Shown in pieces: positions 56,793 through 64,000 of a stretch of 64,000 nt of DNA. Both the position numbers and the translations under genes were made by a program. The stretch is from Sepiola atlantica. Taxonomy: Eukaryota > Mollusca > Cephalopoda > Sepiida > Sepiolidae. A model generated the notes under the pieces. It had not been told where the DNA came from and made no database searches. It saw only the letters and a list, made by a program, of their open reading frames with translations. The first letter of the stretch is position 1, and each line of letters opens with the position of its first letter. The DNA lies in assembly GCA_963556195.1 (NCBI GenBank), contig OY744519.1, positions 113,214,581-113,278,580 of the forward strand, given 5' to 3'.

Positions 56793-56836
56793 TTACTCGA
56801 GCGCTTTCGACTTTCGTGGTCGTCATCAGGTGTAGG
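56793..56836 (-). ncRNA. Hammerhead ribozyme motif
   Basis: On - the core CTGATGA is at 56829-56823. Stem II is GAC/GTC around CACGAAA, then GAAA. Stem III is AGCGCT (self-complementary) and the cleavage-site base is C. Stem I pairs TACAC with GAGTA (one mismatch). Same strand as the 56199 copy and about 590 bp upstream of it in transcript sense; a LINE fragment lies between. Confidence 0.6.
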
Positions 56837-57515
56837 TTTTTATTTTTAAGAAGACTTCAGTTATTGTGTTTTTTTAATAATTTTCTTGAAGGTTTTTTGG
56901 CAGGAGGTGAGGGAGAGTTAAAGAAAAGAAAGGGGTGTGGTTGAATCTATTATTTATTTTTCTATTTGTGTATTTAGTACTTTTGTTTAGTTATATTAGT
57001 TTATGTTTTGTATTAAATTTTATCTATTCATTTATTTATTATTGATTTTTTGTTGTATATTTATTAATTTATTATTTTTAACTATGGAATACGTGTAATA
57101 TGTTAGTAACGGTATTGAAAGCTATTTTGTTAATATTGGGTTCGTTCATTTTAATAAATATTGCTTCTAGTACTTTTAGTTGATGTACGCAATTATTTTT
57201 ATGTATGATTTTGGTGTTAGCTGTTAGTATTTTTCGTATATCGGCCGACTGTAGTGTTTTGTTGTGTTAAGTTATGTGGCGCCTAGATGTGAGACGTCGG
57301 GAGAGAGTTGTTGTTGTGTGGCCAATATAGGTACTTATATATAACGTTAGTTTGGCTTAGGGTTAAGTTAATGGTGTGATTCTTTTTTATTATTAAATTA
57401 GACGTTTTGAATTTTGTGTAATAGATTATTAGTTTGATTTTCTTATGTTGTTTGATAGGCTTAGCGTATCGTTGTATTAGGTTCATTATCGCTTTTCATC
57501 AAATTTGTAATTAGG

Positions 57516-57523
<8 letters not shown>
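56837..57523. other. T/G-rich DNA, no gene seen
   Basis: Strand-biased T and G composition throughout; no frame or family recognised. Confidence 0.35.

Positions 57524-57567
<44 letters not shown>
57524..57567. repeat. (TA)n microsatellite
   Basis: About 22 TA units at the left edge of repeat B copy 1. Confidence 0.95.
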
Positions 57568-57569
<2 letters not shown>

Positions 57570-57765
57570 CTTCATAGGAAGAGCACTAATGAATAATTTT
57601 GAATACATATATGATAAGGCCGTATGCATATTACATTTTTTTCTCAAAAAGATTCCCCGAGATGGTCTCAAAAATCTTGAAAATATAAATGCCTTTTTAA
57701 TTATTTAAAAAGGTAAAACAAAATTCCTCTGCTGTTGCCCTTCTGCACTTTCTACTTAATTTGGA
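57568..57765 (+). repeat. Repeat B copy 1 (paralogous empty site)
   Basis: TTCTTCATAGGAAGAGCACT, then AATTTTGAATAC running straight into ATATATGATAAG and on to CCTTCTGCACTTTCTACT. The same sequence occurs at 58918-58958 joined to 60911-61066, where 1944 bp are inserted after the equivalent of TTGAATAC. Confidence 0.85.
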
Positions 57766-58399
57766 ATCACCTTAATGTCCGAGTCGCTTGTTAGATTTAC
57801 TCTTCTAACTTGATTAGTTTATGGTTATTTGGGCATTTACAAAATGAAAATGAGTTCAATTACTGCTCTAATAACATTTTAGTTGTTCCCACTTACTGAA
57901 AAGAAAAATGTCAGGCTAAATGATATCTTAAGACTTTTAATTGCAATTTTAACTAAATCTTCCTTTTTGTAATCTTAGTCTCATAGATTTTCACAAATAA
58001 TATATTCAGAGTATTTTTTATTGTGTGGGATTTTGAAAATATTTTTATTTGTAATCTGATTGTTTAGTAGTTTTAACCACCTTAAAATCTTTTAAGTCGT
58101 ATGAAATAGATAAGTAAAGGTATTGCATATATCTTGGTGAAGACACACATCATCTGTTTCATCTTAGGGATGTTCGAAATCTTTTCCTAATGAGAGGAGA
58201 AATTTCATAAACTGGCTTGTAAAAGTCTTATGTAATGAAAATTGTTTGTTTGTCTTTTGACTGCAGAACTGAAACGTATACCAATTATAAATCTATGTAC
58301 CCTGTCAGCTGATTCAAAGTAAACAACAAACAAAAATGTTATTCTATACTATTTCGACATTGGAATCTCTAGGATCGCTATTTTTCAAATTAACTCATT
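57766..58399. other. AT-rich DNA, no gene seen
   Basis: Nothing recognised. Confidence 0.35.
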
Positions 58400-58660
58400 A
58401 TTTCTTTTATTTATTCTTTTTATTTTTTTATTATTTTATTTATTTTTATTATTTTATTTATTTATTTTTTTAATTATTTTTTTAATTATTTTTTAAATTA
58501 TTTTTTTAATTATCTTTTATTTATTTATTTAATTATTTTTTTAAATTTTTTAATTTAATTTTTTATTTTAATTTTTACTTTTATCTTTATTTTATTATTT
58601 TATTTTATTTTTATTTTTATTTTTTTATTTTATTTATTTATTTTTAAAAATTTTATTTTT
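58400..58660. repeat. (TTTA)n-type low-complexity tract
   Basis: Imperfect TTTA/TTTTA units over about 260 bp. Confidence 0.85.
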
Positions 58661-58917
58661 ATATTCCTATATCTCTTCATATCTCCTCCGGTTTTAAATC
58701 TCAACCGTTTCCTTACACTAAATTTAAATTCAAACAAACATACACAACACGCTAAGCAAATAACGTGTCTCAACGAGAGTGTCACGTGACTTACCGAAAC
58801 AGATGACAACAGAAGCTGAAGAGAGCCGGATGGCTAAGTCTTTCCGTGCTTGAAACCGACGGTACGAATGCTGTACTAATTTTTTCTGTACCAAATTAAA
58901 TATATATATATATATAT

Positions 58918-61066
58918 ATTTCTTCATAAGAAGAGCACTAAGGAATAATTTTGAATACTAGGTACGTGCAAAATCAATGGCCGATTCCCAAAATGAAAAA
59001 ACATTTTGAACCCCCTTCACTTAAAAATACACTAAAATTCAGGAAATCAACCAATTCTAATGAAATTTTCAATATTTATTAATCAACAATCACGGAATAT
59101 AATGAAACCATTTTTTTAAATCTTAGTGAAAATGCATTATTTTTTAAAAAGAAAATACACCTTTACTAAAGTTATATTTTTATATATTAAAAAAAAATGC
59201 ATGATTTTTTAAATGTTGTTTATGTAAATAAAGCATCGTAGATGTTAACAATTAAAAAAATTTTTTTCAAAATATTTCGTATATATTACGAAAAAGGCCC
59301 CTAAATACCGTGTTAATAAAATCACTATAACTCGAAGAAAAATTAATTTTTTGAATTAGCGATATTATTATTGAATAAAGCATTGTTTAATCAATATTTT
59401 CACCAAAAAAATAATATAATTGCAAAAAATATTTCATGTGATTTTGATGATTAGAGTTGTTGGAAAAATAAAAAATGCGACATAATTATATTTCCCTTTT
59501 ATACATGAACGTGGCATCATCAGCGCAAGAATTTTTTTTTATAATCTTGAAAATAAACCAAAAATTAACAAATTTAAGATCCAGGAACTTAACGAAAAAA
59601 AGAATTTAAAAAATTGAATAATTTCTACTAACGATGAACTTTCATTGGTATGGTAGCCCCGTTCTGTAATAACCAGGTGGAATTAGCCTTCCAACAATCA
59701 CTCACTTTTACACCGCACTCAAATTTTTTTTTTAGAGATTCAACAATTTCGTTAATTTCACAATTCATCGTCAATTATTTGGAAAGATTTGTATTTGTTT
59801 TGTCTTTTTTTTCATTAATAAATATTTAAGTTAAAAACAATTATTTATTAATAAATAAAGAGAATTCAAACATTACATTTTCTTTCAAAATTGAATTCTG
59901 TTTATCAATAAATAACTGTTTTAACTTTTTTTTCAATGAATAAATTGTCAGTGTAGTCATTGACTTTAATTTACTTTTTCACACTTAAAATAAAAAAAAC
60001 ACTTTATTTTTAAAAGAATCAATGTAATTTATCGTTACGACATGTTAAGAATAAATCGAGTAACTAAAGTTTTAAATCATGTAAAAAAATTGATAAAATT
60101 GACGCAGTTCATAACGTAAAAATATTTTTAACATTTAAAAAATAGTTTTATTTCCAATTCTAAGGAAACACATTGGTAAACAGACGTCATCAATAATTTC
60201 AGAGTATTACTAAATTAAAAACTGAACCTTTTCAGTTAAAAATAAAGTAAGATCTTAATTGCGTACACTCACAAATAATTAAATAAGCATTTCCTTTTTT
60301 ATTATAACAAAATAAGGGTACTTAAATTTGTTTATAACCTTAAAAAGAATAAAGAAATTAATGGATAATAATTTTTCAACTTCTATAAACTATTATTACA
60401 TTTTTATATATAAAGTTAAAAATGATAAATTATGACATTTTTGTCTTCCATATATTTTGCATAGCGATAGTCAATTTGTAAACAAAGTCGTTTTCCGATG
60501 AAGTTATGGCAGATTTTACTCATTTATCACATTTGAAGGGATAATTTTGCTAATTTTTAGTCAAACGTGTGAATCCTTTTTTTAATTCAGTGTCTTATGA
60601 CTTTAATTTAATAATTATCTTTGAAGTAGTTCCCAAAATCTTATATTTATCTTTCAAGGGATTTTTACAAATAATTTTTTCAAAGTTCTAAATTCATGAA
60701 TTTTCAGCCACGTAATTACATATTTCATTATAATTTATTTTTCACACGTAATTATGCAGTTTTTTTCGTTTAGAGATTAAGTTTAGGCTTTTATCTTTCA
60801 AACACAATCAAAGTTTACACGAAAAATAATTAAATAATTAATGATAAGCGCTTTTTAATAAGCATAGTCCGCACAAGAAGCCGCCATTTTTGCACATACC
60901 TATTGGATACATATATGATAAGACAGTATGCAGATTAAATTTTTTTCTCAAAAGATTCCACGAGATGGTCTCAAAAGTTTTGAAAATATAAATGCCTTTT
61001 TAATTATTTAAAAAGGTAAAACAAAATTCCTCTACTATTGTCTTTCTGCACTCTCTACTAATTCAA
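58918..61066 (+). repeat. Repeat B copy 2, split by a hAT-like insertion
   Basis: Left part 58918-58958, right part 60911-61066, aligning end to end with 57568-57765. The left flank is (TA)n as in copy 1. Confidence 0.85.
58959..60902. mobile_element. Non-autonomous hAT-like DNA transposon, 1944 bp
   Basis: Ends are TAGGTACGTGCAAAATCAAT on the left and, in reverse complement, TAGGTATGTGCAAAAATGGC on the right. The flanks TTGAATAC (58951-58958) and TTGGATAC (60903-60910) are an 8-bp target duplication with one change. The paralogue at 57568-57765 shows the empty site with a single TTGAATAC. 8-bp duplications and short TIRs starting TAGG fit hAT. The interior is AT-rich with no frame over 60 codons, so no transposase. 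Confidence 0.85.
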
Positions 61067-61544
61067 CTAAGTAACGTGGGAAATATTTTAAGTTAGATTC
61101 AGTTGATACCAGGATTTCAGTAAAGCCAGAAAGTCATGTAAGGTTCGATAAAATAAGGGTGTTTAGATTCCTTGCTCCCCTTCATTGGACATAGTGCATA
61201 AACACCTAAGGAAATGGAGATCCATTAGTTACATTGAATAGAATCTAGTTTTACATTAGAATCGCTATTATCTTTTTCTTCTTCAAGAAAGATCAACTTC
61301 AAGTAAACAATATCAAGAAAAGTATCAAGCAAATATCTTCAGCCATTAAGACTGATAATATATTAATAGTCTTCAGATAACATACAATAGAAGCATGATT
61401 TTTTATAAAAATGTGAATATATCTGTAGTACATACGACATAGTAACACTATTTCACTTTGTTACTTGTCTTAATGCAGATAAACGATTTTATGTGACTAA
61501 ATGTAAAAACAGAAAGAAATATGGTTGTGCAATGTTCGGGTCTG
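61067..61544. other. AT-rich DNA, no gene seen
   Basis: Nothing recognised. Confidence 0.35.
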
Positions 61545-62112
61545 TAATTTAATCACACACGGATCTCTACAAAGCCACCATCCACCCATGCATGGAGTAT
61601 TGTTGCCACATCTGGGCTGGTGCATCATCCACTAGTCTCTCCCTATTAGACAAGGTACAGAAAAAGATTCACCAACTTAATAGGTCCCTCACTATCCACC
61701 AAGCTCCAGCCCCTGTCCCATAGCCACAATGTTGCATCTCTGTGCTTGTTTTACAACTACTTTTTAATGGATTGTGCTTCGATGAACTTGCTGCTCTAGT
61801 GCCTCCTCAACGTAATACACTAGACCAACTCGACAATCAGCTAAATCCCATCGATTCACTGTGGAGGTCTCCAGATGCCGGAGAGCCTTCTACTCCAATA
61901 GCTTCTTTTCTCATGCTGCCGACCTCTGGAACTCCCTCCCTGTTCCTTGTTTATTCGATTGTACTGACATGTAGAAATTTAAAACTAATGTAAACAGACA
62001 TCTCGCTGCACAGTTTCCAACTTAGGATGACCCCCAAAACCTACACCCTAATTCTCAGTGTCCCCTTACGTCTACAGTGGTGTCTTGTCTTGTTTGGGGT
62101 GAACTATGATAA
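61545..62112 (+). pseudogene. CR1-like LINE, C-terminal fragment and 3' end
   Basis: Reads DLYKATIHPCMEYCCHIWAG, then LSLLDKVQKKIHQL, a frameshift, and in shifted frames FNGLCFDELAALVPPQRNT and further C-terminal pieces; it ends GTTTGGGGTGAA. This is the stretch after the RT palm of CR1/Jockey-like LINEs. It shares its last about 280 bp with 56381-56670. Several frameshifts and a stop; no RT core. Confidence 0.75.
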
Positions 62113-62529
62113 ATAACAAAATTTAAGTTAAAATAATGTAAGAAACAATCAAGAAAGATAGAAAAAACATGCTTACCAGTGATACTTTAAACTATGTTAT
62201 TCCATATTCACACCAAATAAATTTGAATCAGGTACTTACCTGAAAATAATAAAAAGTTTAGTTAGGGTTTCAATAAAAACTGTATTGCATTCGAATAAAA
62301 AACAAAAACAAAGCATAAATGGTGAAAGACCTTTCATATGTTGGTTTTAACGTATAGCAATCCTTTTTAAAGTGAGGGAAGCATTTCAGAAAATTTTTAT
62401 CAAAGTTGAAGGAAAAAAATCAAAGACATTATTCAAGTTTTTTTCACACCGCTCTTTTTTTACCAGTAATTCCTCAGAAATAATGACGACATATGGAGTG
62501 AAACTAATTTATTTTGTACTATAAAATAC
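62113..62529. other. AT-rich DNA with a recursive-splice-like site
   Basis: On - at 62239/62240 a pyrimidine-rich TTTTTATTATTTTCAG is joined directly to GTAAGTACC, an acceptor abutting a full donor. See findings. Confidence 0.4.
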
Positions 62530-62541
62530 GCCATATGTAGA

Positions 62542-62812
62542 GGTTTGGTTTGGTAGTTTTGTTTTACGGCATATCAACCCTTTTTGGGTTATTTAATGCC
62601 GAATCTGGTCATTATAGTAAAAGATTTATGCTTCAAGTTCTAAAAATAAAATAAAAAAGGGGAGGGAGAAAGGGAGAGGGGCTGTTGTTTTTGTTTTTGG
62701 TTTTGTAGAACATAATTAAGTTTTACAAAAAAAAAAAAAAAAAAAAAAAAACGTTAATGTAGGTGAATTTCGTCTCAGGGAGCCACAGGGCAGCCTGATC
62801 TGGTATCACCAG
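62542..62812 (+). mobile_element. SINE-like retroposon, family A, with target duplication
   Basis: 271 bp: the head GGTTTGGTTTGGTAGTTTTG, then TTTTACGGCAT...ATGCCG folds as two stacked stems (CGGCAT/ATGCCG and AACCC/GGGTT). A G/A-rich middle, an A-run at about 62729-62752 and the end CCTGATCTGGTATCACCAG follow. Flanked by perfect 12-bp repeats GCCATATGTAGA at 62530-62541 and 62813-62824. No coding capacity, so it was mobilised by another element's machinery. Confidence 0.85.
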
Positions 62813-62834
62813 GCCATATGTAGAACTGCTCAGC

Positions 62835-62930
62835 ATTATTGTACATATTGCTACACACATTTCAGAGAATTTTAATGTACTAATGTATATTTAAATTCTC
62901 TGAAAGGTGTGTAGCAATTTGTTCAATAAT
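62835..62930. repeat. 42-bp inverted repeat with 12-nt spacer
   Basis: Arms 62835-62876 and 62889-62930 with a few mismatches. It ends exactly at the TA preceding the mariner-like element. Confidence 0.85.
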
Positions 62931-62931
62931 A

Positions 62932-63447
62932 CAAGGTGACCCCTCCCCAAAAGAGGCCATGCATGAAATCGGTAATAAAATTCAGAATTGTTTCTGCAAT
63001 CCAACCATATTTGGTACAAGTAAACATTAGTCAATGCTTGACTTGTCCATCAAGTTTCAGTCATGAAGATGCAACATTCTTTGCTTTATCGCGGCTCAAT
63101 TTAATGTGGGGACACTTTGTTGATCATCTCGGCAGTAGGATGTGTGACACATCAGATTTATATTTGTGGGGTTATCTAAAAAATGATGTCTGTCAAAACA
63201 ATCCCCCAACAAAACGGGGAGATCACAGCCAAAATCAGCGCACTTCCAAAAGAGGAGTGTGTTAGAATTATTAGCAATTTTTCACATCATAAATTGTGCA
63301 TCTTATTGAATGGCAATAAATTGTCGGACATTTCCGACTGAAACTTGATTGAGAAGTCAGACATAGATTGAAGTTTATTTGTGAATTTTATAAACGATTT
63401 CATGTGTGGCATTTTTTGGGGGGGAGGGGGCGTGGAGGTCACCCTGG
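62932..63447 (+). mobile_element. Deleted mariner-like element with transposase C-terminal remnant
   Basis: Ends: CAAGGTGACCCCTCCCCAAA on the left and, in reverse complement, CCAGGGTGACCTCCACGCCC on the right; similarity continues inward through CATGAAATCG. Inside, + frames read GSRMCDTSDLYLWGYLKNDV and CQNNPPT, then after a frameshift EITAKISALPKEECVRIISN and FSHHKLCILLNGNKLSD. This matches the C-terminal part of mariner-superfamily transposases (D...FLWGYLK...EI...), from the last catalytic Asp region onward. The N-terminal DNA-binding part and first catalytic Asp are missing. Confidence 0.7.
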
Positions 63448-64000
63448 AATAATCAATTTAATCATCGGTCAGTTTTCCAATCCGTTCCAATAATATTACA
63501 GATATATCCACATCTTTTTGAAACATTCAAACTCATTCAAACTCATTTTGTTAGTTTGGGTTTTTTTTTCGGGATTTTAAACATTTTATTTTCGAGAAAC
63601 TTTACATACCTTCCCCAACCTTATGGGTAGCATAAAATAATTTAAAAGTATGCAATAAAAATTAAAAACCATAATAAATACTTAGTGTTCTGATTTGGAT
63701 ATAAAAGGACCAAACAAAAGATGCAAAGATTGAATATAGCAAGAGATGTACATTAAAAGATCCACGAAAAAGAATTCAAATAAAAATGGAACAATAAATT
63801 AATAATTGAAAATCAGAAAAATAGTAATGTTTTTAGAAAATGAAGAAAAAATTAGGCAACAGAAATAAAATAGAACGATATAATTAAAACACTAGAAAAG
63901 AAGGGGAAGATTACATGAGATATAAAGGGATAGAGAATTTGAAAGAAAAGATAAAGAAAGAAATGAATAAGTGTTATTTTCGCTAATGGTTCACATGATT
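63448..64000. other. AT-rich DNA, no gene seen
   Basis: Becomes A/G-rich on + from about 63640 to the end, similar in style to 430-1250. No feature recognised. Confidence 0.4.

Noticed and set aside
59470..59540. A further hammerhead (CTGATGA ... GAAA on the minus strand)
   Set aside because: Stem II is only two pairs over a very long loop, and no base next to stem I fits the cleavage site.

Overview
The window looks like intergenic or intronic DNA from a repeat-dense animal genome, most likely a coleoid cephalopod such as an octopus. It is AT-rich and full of (TA)n tracts. Its retroelement and ribozyme content resembles what I associate with cephalopods, but the species is inferred, not shown. 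There is no bacterial gene organisation and no complete protein gene. Host coding evidence is limited to a few short open segments bounded by good splice signals: 1367-1412 and 1863-1915 on +, 2763-2815 on -, 13703-13891 on +, and best 51256-51356 on -. There is also one broken coding remnant on - at 9210-9765. None could be named.

Layout. 0-4 kb is sparse sequence with possible small exons. 4.3-8.8 kb is a same-orientation pile of - strand LINE fragments with a YMDD reverse transcriptase and a C-terminal restriction-like endonuclease, interrupted by a tandem pair of U2-snRNA-headed repeats and a structured SINE-like element. 9-24 kb holds a 140-bp perfect palindrome, a degenerate tandem array, a mariner-type MITE, a hAT-type MITE, an unclassified repeat, LINE fragments, a tRNA-like/ribozyme unit, a 299-bp tandem duplication and Helitron-like units. 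24-36 kb has an integrase remnant, several inverted repeats, a possible promoter at 33.1-33.3 kb and a 368-bp perfect palindrome. 36-42 kb has a GC-rich 47-bp minisatellite and a retroposon with an expanded 127-bp unit. 44-50 kb has Helitron-like ends and a LINE with endonuclease and RT domains. 51-57 kb has the best exon candidate, a 33-bp minisatellite and hammerhead motifs. 57-64 kb has a 1.94-kb hAT-like insertion with a paralogous empty site, a LINE 3' end, a retroposon with a perfect 12-bp target duplication, and a dead mariner-like element.

The most notable content is a dispersed set of type I hammerhead-ribozyme motifs: a CTGATGA or CTGAAGA core, a stem II hairpin, then GAAA. They occur at about 9.88, 10.05, 20.35, 20.54, 29.76, 33.72, 34.10, 34.70, 56.20 and 56.79 kb, with weaker relics elsewhere. 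In nearly all of them stem III is a tiny self-complementary sequence, and the units sit between (TA)n tracts or inside perfect palindromes. This fits metazoan retrozymes or Penelope-like element terminal repeats, which are known to carry such ribozymes and give circular RNAs.

The second notable system is a repeat of roughly 300-390 bp whose 5' head matches U2 snRNA. It has five copies, one with a perfect 12-bp target site duplication, which is the signature of a retroposed SINE with an snRNA-derived head.
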